Of a stretch of 64,000 bases of DNA, positions 44,949-57,078 are shown in pieces (the first letter of the stretch is position 1; each line of letters starts with the position of its first letter). The DNA is from Corinectria fuckeliana (lineage: Eukaryota; Ascomycota; Sordariomycetes; Hypocreales; Nectriaceae), in the NCBI GenBank assembly GCA_019137255.1, contig WPDH01000138.1, positions 62,001-126,000 of the forward strand, given 5' to 3'. Both the position numbers and the translations under genes were made by a program. Below the pieces are notes generated by a model. The model made no database searches and was not told where the DNA came from. It saw nothing but the letters and a program-made list of their open reading frames with translations.

Positions 44949-46690
44949 TTAGTGAAGGCCCGCTCCCGAGGCCGCGAGTGTAGCATAAAACAGCTTCGTT
45001 CTCCCCATTATAATCATTCGGCCATCCCCAGCAAACTGGAAGTTGGCGGCGTTGATTCCCGTGTAGATCTTGCCGATGAGCTTTCCTGAGGGATTCCAGA
45101 CGTGAACGCCGTCCCTGCAGCCTGCGTATACGTTGCCCTTTGAATCGCAGTGAATGCCTCCAATTCAATCAAGTCAGCGACAATCAGGCCAAGAGGTATT
45201 GGAATAGGGATTGTGATGCATTCTCCTGGCGCACGAGCGCACGAACGAGCTGAACATACCATCAGGAACGCGCGCTGCTACATACGCAAATGTTTTGCGG
45301 TTCTCCCATGTACCGTCCTCTTGCACATTGAAGCGGTAGCTAGTCAAGGTTAGAATGATGAGTGTCGATCCCGATATTCATTTCTCAAGACACGAGGGTG
45401 TAAGTTATGCAATGAATGGCTTACATCGAAGCGGGCCGAGTAAGATTCAAGCCGAACAACGCTCGACTAATCCCCGTGTCTGTAACGTAGGCATAAGATC
45501 CATCCGGGGAAAATGTAATGCCTGTTGGTTGCATTGTGTCAGCGAGCACACAAGCAGGTGCGATTCATTTCTCAATATCAATAAAATAGACTCACCATTT
45601 GGAGATACAAAGCCATCTGCAACTACAGTCAAAGCGCCAGTTTCCTCGTTGAAGCGATACACTTGGTTTTGGAGGCCGGGTTCAGGGCGGAAGTACTGCC
45701 AGTAGCCGTACATGGTATCTGTAAAGTAAATGTTTCCGTTACGAGGGTTGATGGAAACATCATTCAGCGAGTTGAACTGTCTGCCGAAATAATTGTTCAC
45801 GAGTTCTGGGGATCGCGTTAGTACAGAGAGGCCATGAAAATGACGACACATTTCAGTCGGTAATGGCCCTACCGGTAGTGTTGTAGGGCTCTTCGGGATT
45901 CATGAGGTAGAGTGTGGAGGGCACACTATCTCCTTGGCCTTGACCTACGAAGATGATCTGGCCCTTGTAGTTTGTGCCGCCTATTTTGACATGTCAGTTC
46001 ATACTGGTGTATCTTCGCTGGTCGAGATTCACCGTTTGGGTTGATAATTTGAGGCGCGGATGGCACAACAGTTATCTTAACTTCGCTTGTCGCATGGGAG
46101 CCATTCTTCAAGGCTTCTGCTTCCGCTAGGGAGATTTTCTGAATCACGGATGACTTCCTGAGGCCAGTTCCAGCCGCAGGATCACCGGCATTCTGAACAA
46201 AGAACACTTCCTCGGTGGGAGGATACCTTTGCGCGTGGGGTTAATTGGCGCGCTACCTCGTAAAGTAGCTAGAGGACATCTGACTTACCAGACGACAGCT
46301 TCATGGAAAATGGGATCTTTGTCTGACGTGGCGATCAATGTCAAGGTCGGGTCGCTTCCGATAATATCGTAGAATTCCGCGTCATAGACGTGAAAGGGCC
46401 GTTCGGTGAGGGATTCATGGGTGACCCCAGACCAGAGAAACTCCTAATTTGTTGATATGAGCTTTTGTCATAAGTGTTCGAACTGCTTGCATCGTCAACT
46501 GTACCGTAGTCGCATTGGCCTCGTATGGAGGAAGGACTTTGTCTAGAACATTGAAGCTCTTCTGGTCAATTATCTGAGCTGTGTCTGGCAAAGGTCGCAC
46601 TGCGGTGGATGAGCCTGTTGCGTCGACGTTGCCGAAGAGGCTGAGTGTCATAGAGACGAGGATGCTGAGTGCGACCGCTGAGATGACCAT
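44949..46690 (-). CDS. Secreted SMP-30/gluconolactonase-like protein, eight exons
   Basis: Exons 46690-46505, 46443-46289, 46226-46033, 45980-45873, 45805-45596, 45521-45425, 45339-45260 and 45157-44949 join to 412 residues; introns are 52-102 bp. The ATG at 46690 was chosen because it opens a clean signal peptide (MVISAVALSILVSMTL) and lies 79 bp after a TATA box; the frame is open further upstream but has no other ATG. The mature part matches the SMP-30/Gluconolaconase/LRE-like beta-propeller: FHEAVVWYPPTEEVFF, LNDVSINPRNGNIYFTD, ITFSPDGSYAYVTDTG and GIHCDSKGNVYAG. Family members hydrolyse sugar lactones or related esters with a divalent metal. Being secreted, it probably acts on extracellular lactones; the substrate is unknown. 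Confidence 0.82.
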
Positions 46691-46768
46691 GTTAATACCG
46701 TTGATCAACTCGGATCTTTTTCTGGCGATTTGAAAGGTAGACTCGCCAAGATTCAACTCAAGTCAATC

Positions 46769-46774
46769 TTTATA
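46769..46774 (-). promoter_or_regulatory. TATA box of the lactonase-like gene
   Basis: TATAAA on the minus strand, 79 bp before the ATG at 46690. It supports that start over longer frames beginning with non-ATG codons. Confidence 0.5.
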
Positions 46775-48301
46775 CCTAGCGCTTCGGCTCTTTGACGTCC
46801 AACTACCCCGCTGCCATGGTACATCGTGTCTCTTGCGGTCTGCTACGGTCACATTGGGTAGGACGGACTTGTGTACTTTTGGGTTAATCTCAAAGGTCTA
46901 GGTAGAAGGATCTCCCAAGTCCGTTGATTACTGCCGTCAGTAACTAATCTCGGTCCGAGGATCGCCTTTCTAAGATGGATTGCAGCTAGCCAAACCTGGG
47001 GATCCCGGGGATGGCGTTCACCTAAGTGCGGGGAAGATATACATTGTAAACAAGGGTTCGCACTTTGCAGCTTGTCTGACCTCATTTCTTGCCATTCAGG
47101 TAGTCTTAAGTCTATACATATATCTCATTCCTCTGTTCCTATTCGATGTAAACTTAAGTGGAACTCGCCCTTTGGGTTCATTGCATGCCCGGCAAATGCT
47201 ACATGTCGACTTTGTTCTTCCACGCTGTCTATTCAGAGCAGCGTGGGGATGAAGACCATGCTTCCTCGGCTAAGTCGCGTCAGGAAATGAAGACGGCGCC
47301 GGGGTCGGATAAATACATGCGGGGAACCAGTAACGGAAAAGCACTGGGTTCGGAAAAGACAAACCAAGGATCTTGAACAGATATCACTTACAGAATGTTT
47401 GTGCGATGATGTGAAAGCTTCGTTTATGCATTGTCCTTGAGCTTGTCACTGTAAGATAGTCTGGACTGGGATTTAAGTTACCATGTCCACCCTTGATCAA
47501 CGCTCCGGCGGGACGTAGACTATATATCTGGCATTGTGCCGCACAATCCTGGTCGTTGAGCCTTAAAGAGTTGCGTTGTCTTGCTGAGCTAGACAAATAT
47601 CTGTTTCTCATATTTCGTTATTCCCTTGAGATGTATGTGAATTCTTAGCACTCATGCCGGTAGCGAAGTCTGGGCGGACAGAGTGTTGCAAACATAAACA
47701 GCGTTCCTAACTTAGCTGAGAATACTCAAGATGCGTACCCTTCCTCGACGGACCCACGATGCTGCAGTTCTTGAAAGGGTGATTACTAACGCCGGGGAAT
47801 TCTCCACTGCAAGTTCAGTCAGCTAATCAAGACGGTTGCAAGCTTGTTCTACTTACGGGTACATGGCAAGTCTCAGCGATGACCGCAGTGATGCTCCAAG
47901 TAATACTATCTAGCTAGCTTTATATACGCTATCAATGCTCTGCCGACCGTTGATAAACTTAGACCCTGTAGCCCCAGGACTTCAAAGAACCGCAAGACCC
48001 CAGGTAGGTGCTAGAAAGGAAACTCAGTAGGATGATGATGAGATACGCGAACCACTCGCAGATCTAGTTCCGAAGCTCCATACAGCTGAGAACGAGCTTT
48101 ACGCCCGGAGTATCCCAGATCGAGTGGTTGTCCAAGGGAGTCCGGCCATAAAAGCACCGCCGACACAGTCAAACGGCCCAAAAAACTTTACACTGAAATG
48201 AGATATAATGCGTTGTTATTATTAAACACCTCTTCTAAATAAACATTATTTTATGCCTCGCATATACCTCACCCCTGCAGCTAGGACGCTCTAGAAAGAA
48301 C
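46775..48301. other. Intergenic
   Basis: 1.5 kb between the lactonase-like gene promoter and the 3' end of the small secreted protein gene. No recognisable gene on either strand. Confidence 0.45.
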
Positions 48302-48742
48302 CTAAGGGAGAGAAGCAGGAGTGTAAGACTGGTCAGGCTTGACAACCTTTCCACCAGCAAGCTGTTTGTCGGTGTAGGACGGGTAGATGATGTGCTTCCC
48401 GGTGCTGATAACAGACATGGTGGTGAACCCCTTGTCGGCGCCAAATTGGCCGCTCCAGTTGGAGGTGATGGTGAAGAAGCCGCACTTGGAAGGTCCTCCG
48501 ACGGCCTGCGAGGCGGTCTTGCCCTTGACGACGTACTTGCAGGCGGTAGCAGCACCGCTGCCAGTGTTGATCTTGAAGTTCCAGGTGCAGGTGGTGTCGG
48601 CCGTGTCGCAAACGCGGTTGAGGCCCTGGATCGTCCACTGGGAGGTGGTAGCCATCATAGAGACGACATCGTTGGAACCGGCGGGGGCGGCCATGGCGCC
48701 GGTGGCGGACAGAAGCGCAATGAGGGGAGCGGAGAACTTCAT
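48302..48742 (-). CDS. Small secreted four-cysteine protein (effector-like)
   Basis: 146 residues, intronless. A signal peptide (residues 1-18, MKFSAPLIALLSATGAMA) is followed by a mature domain with Cys45, Cys52, Cys68 and Cys87, probably two disulfides, and the conserved-looking phrases QWTIQGLNRVC and VVKPDQSYTP. It belongs to a widespread group of small secreted fungal proteins with no solved enzymatic role; some relatives are described as elicitors or effector candidates. It stands alone and has its own TATA box and a CT/CA-rich leader, which suggests strong expression. Function is not known. Confidence 0.8.
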   Translation of the reverse strand: MKFSAPLIALLSATGAMAAPAGSNDVVSMMATTSQWTIQGLNRVCDTADTTCTWNFKINTGSGAATACKYVVKGKTASQAVGGPSKCGFFTITSNWSGQFGADKGFTTMSVISTGKHIIYPSYTDKQLAGGKVVKPDQSYTPASLP

Positions 48743-48946
48743 CTTGTCGGTTGGTTGGTGGTGGTTGGGACTGTAAATATGAGCGTTTTGTTCGGTTGGG
48801 TGTTCAAGTCCGGGTACTGACCTAAGGGTAAGGGTTTGAGTTGGTTTGTTGGTTTGGAGACTGAAGGGTTGGTGAATTGGTGTGGTGGGTGATGAGAGCA
48901 GTGGTTGATGGAGAATAAGAATAACTATGTATTGTCCCAAGAGCCT

Positions 48947-48954
48947 CTTATATA
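48947..48954 (-). promoter_or_regulatory. TATA box of the small secreted protein gene
   Basis: TATATAAG on the minus strand about 205 bp before the ATG, followed by a long leader rich in CA and CT stretches. Confidence 0.5.
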
Positions 48955-49314
48955 CTAGTTGGGTGAAATGGATGGCATGCATTTTTAGAATGATTACTTC
49001 GTTCACGTACGAGCCGTCGGCTTCATCCAAGGTTCCGCAACTGTCAGCTCGGTCTCGCCGGTAGTCCCAAACTTGGACGAGTGATACGACTGTGACAGTA
49101 AAAGCCAGGCACCATCCTGGCGCATAAGCGTGGAGAGAGGACGGGGAATAATTCTGTCCGTCGGGAGTCTAGCGCGTTCGAGGCCGTGGACAACCCCCCC
49201 AACAACAGTTGATCTATTTCCGTACTACCCGTTGTGGACTCGTCCGTGCGAAGATTACATACAGCTAAAATGGTTAGAGGGGTTGACCCTTACATAGGGC
49301 AATACGAGCGGATG

Positions 49315-49319
49315 GAACC
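49315..49319. repeat. Left target-site duplication of the Copia element
   Basis: GAACC directly before the left LTR equals GAACC at 55064-55068 directly after the right LTR. The perfect 5 bp match fixes both ends of the insertion. Confidence 0.85.
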
Positions 49320-49575
49320 TGTCAGACAGGGGACCCGGCTGAAGGGGATGACTAAGGCCACGGAAGCCCGGATGATCTGAAAGACGGGAATTCCCTCAAA
49401 GACAAGGGGCCAGAAGAGGAACACGACTACATGGTCATAATAACACTAATTCTAGTGATAATCATATCAATTGAATCATATTGCTAGGCTTTATTATTAT
49501 CATCTATTTTTCTGTGATTAAATCACCTGAAATTTGGCCTGTTAGACCTACTTATAATTAATTATATGTCTAATA
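49320..49575 (+). repeat. Left (5') LTR of the Copia element
   Basis: 256 bp, starts TGTCAGACAGGGG. Its end reads TCTAATA where the right copy keeps TCTAACA. It differs from the right LTR by transitions only, about forty, with no gap. The outer half is GC-richer and less mutated than the inner half. Confidence 0.92.
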
Positions 49576-52500
49576 ATTAAGAGTCTTATAGCTTTTATTA
49601 ATAAAGGTAAATATCATGTAAAAACCTAAGTAATAACTACTAAGATGTTATCTATAACTAGAAGATCAGATAAGATGATTAGGCTGAATAGATTAGCTGA
49701 CTAGTATAGCTAGAATAAGCACTTTATCATAAAGGTTAAGACTAAGCACCTTTAGTCTTATATTAACCCTAAAGTTGCTAATCTGCCAGCTCTCTTTCCG
49801 CCTGTTATACTGCCACCCCTTAAGGCCTTAGTAGACTTTTCTGCCCTAACTACTGCAGCAGGTAAAGCCTAGGCTGAGTATATAAAGATAACCCTAGCCT
49901 AGTATAATACTAATAATAATACATATAAAGAGCAGAATAAGAACCTTACTACTATTAAGGCCTAGGTTAAAGATATAGTTAAAAAGAGCCTCTAGGAATA
50001 TAACTATAACCTAGATAGTAGCTTAAGAGACTAGTATATTACCCTAAAGAAGGCTATAAGTGCTAACTACTATATAGCTTAGAGTACTACCCTTAGCGCG
50101 TAAAGAGCTTTCTTTAAAGCTACCCTAATAATTCTAAAAGACCTAGACGCTTAGGTAAATAACTTTAAACATATTATATATAATACTACTACTCTTAAGC
50201 TCCTTATAGCTAATCTAGTTCTTATATAGTACTAACTGCTAGAGGAGCTTACTAAGCCCTTTCTTAATAATAGTCTTAAGATTTAGAAGTCTGAGAAGAG
50301 AGAGGAAGTTACTAATAATACTCTTACATATTAGATAATTACTAACAAGATATAACTTACTATATAAGGTATAAAAAAGGCCTAAAAGGGTAACTAAGGG
50401 GTTAAGTAAGAAAGAGCTTTTTTAGCTAACTATAAGAGATTAGAATCTAATAAATTTATACTTTATAATAAGCCTCCTAAGAAGAAGAATAAGAAGGGGA
50501 GGAATAATAAGAGTAAGAGATTAAGCAGTAAGATATACCTAGCTTATAAGTAATTTCACCTTCTTGCTAAATACCTTTATATCTTTTAGGATAACTCGCT
50601 AAAGTGGTTTAGAGAGAGACTAGAAACCTAGAAGACTATAAACTATAACCTTGCTATAAACCCTGACTTAAAAAAGAAGATTAAGATATTAAAAAAGTTA
50701 TCTAGTAAGAAAGAGTAACTCCTATAAGGAGTTAGGGAAGCCCTAGCTATATTACTTATAGAGAAAAAAGCAGCTTTCTTAAGCTTCTTATACCTGTTAA
50801 AAAACTTTACTATTCTTAACTTAGAAGCTACTTTATATATTTTTAATAATAAGATATAGTTTAAAGATCTTATCTAAGCTAACCTTAGAGACTATATATA
50901 TACTAGCACGCAGAAGGTCCTAGTTATTAGCTATAGTAATATTACTATCTAGCTCTTCTTATCACCCTAAAAAGAAATATAATACCTCTACCTATATGAT
51001 ATAATATACTGTAAGGGCTTTACTTATAACCTTATCTTACTATAAAGACTGAGAAAATATAGGATCTAGTAGGACTAAAGCCTAGGGAATAACTCTCTTA
51101 GGGACTAGTACTACTAGGTTATAAGTAACCTGCTTAATTATTATAATTAGTATGTCCTTAAAGATAACAGCCTTATAGGGGTATTATAGTATTAAGCCTT
51201 TCTAGCCTGGTTATATTATATAAAGATAAGTAAGGCAGATAGCATAAAGTGGTATCTTAGACTAGGATATTCTAGTCTTAAAGCTCTTAACTAGCTAGTT
51301 AACACCTTAATAAGCGCTAAGATTAAGAGACTATTAACTATTAAGTGTGATAACTGCCTAATAGTAAAGATTATACGCTAAATCTCTTAAGCCCTAAGGG
51401 CATATAATAAAAGCCTAGAAAAACAGATTACTATTAACTTTATATACCTAATAGCTAATATAAAGAGCTTTAATAGCCTTATACTCTTCACAGACTGCTA
51501 GTCTAGCTATATCTAGGAAATATACCTTTAGAATCATATAGTAAAGTATCTTATTAATACCTTTAATATGTTTCTAACATCCTGTAAGGCCTAGTATCAC
51601 TTTACGCTATAGGTATTTAAATATAATAACAAAATCACTAAGGTGAAGAAGGTAGTAAGCATAATACTTAAAGAAAAAGGCATTTTAATTAAGCTATTAG
51701 CAACTAATACTTAGGAGTAAAATAGGGGGGTAGAGAGATTAGAGGGAGTAATAAAGACTAAGGCTTGTACTATAAGGCAGGGAGTGAGACTCCCTAAGGA
51801 GCTCTAGCGTGAGATCTATAGTATAGCAATCTATTTACATAACTAGCTTTCTTATTATATATTTAACTAGAAGTCCTCTTACAACTAATTTCATACCTAT
51901 ATCACCCACTAAGACAGTATTATTATTAAGGACTATAGCCCACACCTTAGGCACCTATAAGTCTATAGTTATAAAGTATATATAATAACTATAACAGCCT
52001 AGAAGAAGGTATAGTATCTCTATAAGCTTAACCTAAAGGTATTTATTAGGTACCTTATTAGTTATTAATCTATAAATATCTATAAGATTTAAAACCCTCT
52101 TCTTAACAGGGTTATTACTATAAGGGATATTATTTTTAACAAAGAAGAAACCTTTCTAAGGAGCCTAAATAAGCTTAAAGATAACTTTCTATATACTAAG
52201 ACTAAGAAAATCACTAACCTACTCACTTAAATTAAGAAGACTAAACCCTAATACAAGCTAAGCTGAGAAGAAGAAACTAGTGATAACCTTTTAACCTCCC
52301 TCTATAAAGATAATAATATATATACTACTAACAGCTTAAGTGATAGCTAAGACCCTGTGAGGGAAATATAGGATAATAGAGTAAAAGACAGGACAGATAA
52401 ACACCCTAAGGCTTTATATCTAACCCTATAAGAGTCTCTATTAGTAGGGTTATTTGTAAAGATGATTATAAAGGTAGAGGGCTTAGAAAGGCTATCCCTA

Positions 52501-54807
52501 GAGAGTAAAGAGGGCACTTATATGACTAGAAAAGAGTTATTTTAGTAAGCTGCCTTTATAGTAGGTCGCCTAGTTGCCCCTATAGGCATATTCTAAGGGA
52601 AAGAAGTTAACTAGGCTAGACTATATTATCTGTTATAGCAGCTAATAAGCCAGCCTGATCCCTAGGACTATATATACTAGAGGGACCTACCTTTACCGTC
52701 TTATTATAATAGTGAGATACTAAAGCATCCTCTAAGAAAGCTATTCCTTAAGGCAGAAGAAATACACCTCTAGAGTTATACTAAGATAGGCTTATAGACT
52801 AAGATGCCTAGAGAATAAGCTAATAGTAAGTAGATCCTTAATTATATATAAGTATACACCTATAAGACTAATAAGAACAGCTACTTCACAAAGTGTAAGG
52901 TACAGCTAGTTATATATAGTGATTAATAAGCCGTAAGATTATAAGAGATATATATATTTACCCTTACTAAGAGATTATTTTAAACTCTTATAGTTATTAT
53001 AGCGCGCTTTAACCTTAAGCTTATATAATATAATACTATTAATATGTTTATAAATATAACCCTTAAACAAAAAGTATATATAAAGATATCACTAGGGTAT
53101 AGAAAGGCAGGAAAGATCTTACTTGTGAATAAGATGCTATATAGGCTTAGAGAATTACCTCTCCTCTAGCAGAAAGAGCTTAGAAGAGCCCTAAAAGAGA
53201 TAGGGTTTAAGATAGTTCCTTATAAGCCCTACTATATAATTAAGGATAAGATTATTATCTTCTACTATGTGGATAATATTGCCCTAGTGTTCTAACAAGA
53301 CTTAACAGAGGTGGTGGTATAACTAATATATGAGCTTTAAGTATAATATGTGATAATAGGCGGGTATAACCTTTAGTGGTTTCTTAGGATTACAGTCTAT
53401 TAAGACAGGAAGAAGAAGCTAATCTAGCTATTATAATCCTAATACGTACTTAAGATTGCTAATCTAGTGACTATACTAGATAATAGAAGTATAGCTTATA
53501 CCCTAATAATAAAGATTAAGCTGTAAGCATACTAAGGCTAAGTATTAGCTATAGAGATCTAAAGTTACTAACAGAAGATAGGCTTAATCCTGTATATTAT
53601 AGTGATTACACGCCCTAATATCACCTTTATAATCTTATAGCTATTATAATATAGCTAGAACCCTAGACTAATATACTATAAAGCTGTTAACTAAACCCTT
53701 TTATACCTTAAGAAGACTTACGCCCTAGCTTTTTAGCTAGGCAGCAGAGATGATTTTGTTATAGCTAGTAATACCTCTTTTACTAATAACTTAAGTGACT
53801 ATAAGAGCTTATAAGCATATATTATAAAGCTGTTCAGAGGAGTTATAAGATAGAGGGCAAATAAGCAGGCTATAATAATAATCTTAACAACTAAGATATA
53901 GCTGCTAGTACTATTATAAGCTGCTAAGAAAGGTATGTTTTAGAGCTGGCTCCTTATAAAGCTAGGACTTAAGCTTAGGAGCGCTAAGTGCATATAAATT
54001 TAGTGTGATAACATATAGACGATTAGGCTTGTTAATAAGCAGCTAAGCTAGCTATATATAAGCTTATAGTATGTTAATATATATAATTACTAGCTTCGTT
54101 AGAAAGCTAAGAAAGGGACTATTATAATAAAATACATACTATCTAAAGATATGCTAGCTAATAGCCTTATAAAGGTCCTAGTAAGTGAGCCTTTTAGAAC
54201 TTTTATAAAGCAGCTTAGGCTTGTGGATATTATAGATTAGCTTAAAGAAAAGCGTAAGCTTAATAATCTTACAGGCCTGATAACCCAGCTATAGTTAGAC
54301 CTTAATTTAAGCCTATTTCTAGTATTAGATTTAAAGATGCTATAATTATATTAGCAGCTGTAATTATATTAGTAATAGCAGCTATAGTAAGAGCCTTATA
54401 TATTAGGATTAATAACTTTCCTTCTAGAAAGACCTAGATTAGCATAATAGTTAAAGCTATTATAACTAATCCTTCTAAATTAGCAGGCTATAACTGCTTT
54501 AAGCAGTTTATAACTATATTTACTTACTAAAAATAATATTAAAAAGATAACTATCTAGGTGGTAAGATTCCCTTCTTTTTACCAGGCTTAATAATAATCT
54601 TAATACCCTTATAATCACTCTTTTATATAACTAAAGATATATAGTAGCTCTAACTATTACCCTAGTGTAATAGTTAGAGTTACTACTGCCCTTTTGTAAG
54701 ACTTATATTTAAAGCTAGATAAGGACTAATTTTTGCTCCTTATAATAATAAGAAAGGAGCTATCAGATAGACAGTTAAAGCTATAAATAGCTTTAACTAG
54801 GGGGGTA

Positions 54808-55063
54808 TATTAGATAGGAGACCCAGCTGAAGGGGATAACTAAGGCCACAAAAGCCTAGATAATCTGGAAGACAGGAATTCCCTTAAAGACAAGAGGCCA
54901 GAAGAGGAACACAACTATATGGTCATAATAACACTAATTCTAGCGATGATCACATCAATTAAATCATATTGCTAGGCTTTATTATCATTATCTATTTTTC
55001 TGTGATTAAATCACCCGAAATTCGGCCTGTTAGACCCACTTACGATCGATCACGTGTCTAACA
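54808..55063 (+). repeat. Right (3') LTR of the Copia element
   Basis: 256 bp, starts TATTAGATAGGAG (mutated form of the left start) and ends GTCTAACA. Here the inner, left part carries the A/T states and the outer, right part keeps the C/G states, a mirror image of the left LTR. Confidence 0.92.
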
Positions 55064-55923
55064 GAACCATTACTCCTCGTATCCTTTACGTGAAGCACTT
55101 TTGTCCATTTGAGCACGGCCGCCTCGTACAGAAATGAGCAATTGGCGATCTAAATGATCCGAGTCAATGCCTCTAACGAGCTGAACTTAATATCGAACTC
55201 AGGCAGCCGCGGAGTCGGTTGTTCGGCACGCAAACTCCGCCTAGCAATATCTAAATACGAAACAAAAGAAAAGAAAAGTCTGACATGCATCCCACAATTG
55301 GCGAGATGAGGTGCCAGCGAGTCGACGAAAAGTGACTTGTCTAACGAGCAACAGCCCTTGGTTTCTACTGTAGTAGTTCGTGGTACATACAGTCGTCCAG
55401 CCAGACAGCACAATGGCAACATAACTCAGAATTGCCTGATGCGTCGAGAAAGCTCCTGTCGCTTTACCTGCTGGGATAATCGCCTGAAATTGAATCAAGA
55501 GTGATATTTCGGCATGAATACACTATCTAGAGTGCGACGACAGTGCTTGCGCAGGCCTCGTGACATCTTTGTGACCGGATGAAGCAACATTAAGCATCAT
55601 GCAAGTGAATGTATCAGAGCGGATGTCGGTGATTAAACTGCAGGTGCTTAAGTCGTTCGTCGCATGTCCAGGATCCGTCACAATTTAGAGAGACTTAGAT
55701 ACCCTAGAGCTTTATCTAGGACTCATCCACGTTCGGCGGTCCTTTCGATTGTGCTCACGGCGTACCAGAGAGCCGCACAGTCGATACGAACAAGCCATCA
55801 TGGCTGCATATGGAAACATACCACTGCATATAGTATGAGGGACATTGTCATTGCTTGGGCTGGATGTGACTTAAACAATGAGCCCGTAGGCGTCACTATA
55901 TGATGGTGGCACAATGAGGAGAA
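55064..55923. other. Intergenic flank of the retrotransposon
   Basis: It starts with the right target duplication GAACC. GC content returns to the genomic level at once. No gene was recognised; short minus-strand frames near 55150-55500 could be further debris of the permease relic but do not align convincingly. Confidence 0.35.
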
Positions 55924-56220
55924 TTAGACAGAGATGAAGAAACCAAGACTGGTGACCACGGCTGTAATAAGCGCCGAAAGGCCTAATACGTCGATGCCTG
56001 TCTCACGTCCGATGAATGCTGTAACATGACAGCAGCCGAAGAGAGCACTAATTGAGACGCATGTATCGTCGCAGCGAAAAGCGATGGTTGACTGGGGATA
56101 ACCGCCGTTTTCTGAATCAATCACGCCGCAGAAGCGGACCGACCATAGAGTCTAGCGTCGCGGTGGCATGGATGATGTTGCCACAAGAGAAGCTAAACAG
56201 AACAAATATGAACTAAATGC
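55924..56220 (-). pseudogene. Relic of an AzgA-type purine permease (NCS2 family)
   Basis: A frame of about 66 residues ending at 55924 matches the part of fungal AzgA-like hypoxanthine/adenine/guanine permeases around RFCGVxDSxxGxxPxSTIA, and ISALFGCCHVTAFIG corresponds to the family phrase IGALxGCSPVTAFIE. Just before it in another frame, TATLDSM with a hydrophobic helix matches the segment that precedes it in intact permeases, showing a frame shift near 56130. Parts further towards either end were not found with confidence. The protein would be a plasma-membrane proton/purine symporter if whole; here only a fragment remains. Confidence 0.6.
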
Positions 56221-57078
56221 TATCCTATGCGTTCAATGTGCGCTTCGTGGGGCGACAAGATGCCTCCGGCGAAGATAGCTATCCACAGATATACTCATGG
56301 TCAGCGTCATGTTACTTTGGGTGCCCATGGATATGGATAAAGGTCTGATGCATACCTTGAGACTCGACATGAGCCCTCTGTAGCACATCCGAGTCTCAGA
56401 GTTGATCATCTGGATGGGTCATCCAGCTATAACCGTTTGTCGTCGTCGCCCTCCAGCCTCCTATGGCGGTTCCGGTGGCCTCTTGTTGTCTCTTAGACGT
56501 TGCTCTCGGTAAACGCATCAACGACTACTCCCTGAACACGGGGTAGCCCCAAGCTGAGGCTCTTCCAATGCATGCACGTACCTTTTGGCACCAAATACTT
56601 TTTCAGTTCGTAGTCGCGTAGCTAAAGTTATGTCTACAATCGTACGTAGCGCATTATTAGCTCTCTCGCTAAACTTCCATCTAGGGTTTCCTCGATGAAG
56701 TCCTGTCCCCCCAGGCGGTTTTTGTCGTTATGAATCTTTTGGCCTCAGCGTCAATCTCCCGTGTCATCTTATCTGTTGCACGTAAAGGCCATTCCAGCAC
56801 CCGGCTACTTCAATCTTGCTACTCCCCGTAGCAATTGATTTACACTAAATGGCTAGAACTGTTCGACATGAAAACATCTGAAATTTCAGCTCAGCCGATT
56901 AGTAATGGATGAAACGATTCCGTGTTACAAATCAGCACTGCTGAGAAATCATTGTGGATGCTCGGCCGAATTGAAGTCCGATATGGAAATACTGAGGCTG
57001 GCTATAAGATGACTTGGCTACCCTGAGCCACGGTCGTTTGTCTCAAAGCCATGATCTCACGGTACAGCAATACCGAAG
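56221..57078. other. Intergenic
   Basis: 860 bp between the permease relic and the NmrA-like gene. The left part may hold more, unrecognisable permease debris; the right part is the promoter of the next gene. No TATA box was assigned. Confidence 0.35.

Larger units (their letters stand above)
49320..55063 (+). mobile_element. RIP-mutated Ty1/Copia LTR retrotransposon, full length, non-coding
   Basis: 5744 bp, bounded by two 256 bp LTRs and a 5 bp duplication. The inside is very AT-rich with TAG/TAA stops in every frame, as expected when Trp and Gln codons are hit by C-to-T/G-to-A change on both strands. Reading through stops on the plus strand still shows the Copia order: a GAG-pre-integrase stretch (WYLRLGY near 51250, with CDNC further on), an integrase core (about 51420-51900), reverse transcriptase (LYRLRELPLLQQ near 53140 and YVDN near 53263, in place of YVDD), then RNase H (about 53730-54250, KQATI). 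Integrase before reverse transcriptase separates it from Gypsy. No functional protein can be made; it could move only with outside help. Confidence 0.93.

Noticed and set aside
49320..55063. Gypsy-type element
   Set aside because: Integrase traces come before reverse transcriptase, which is the Copia order.
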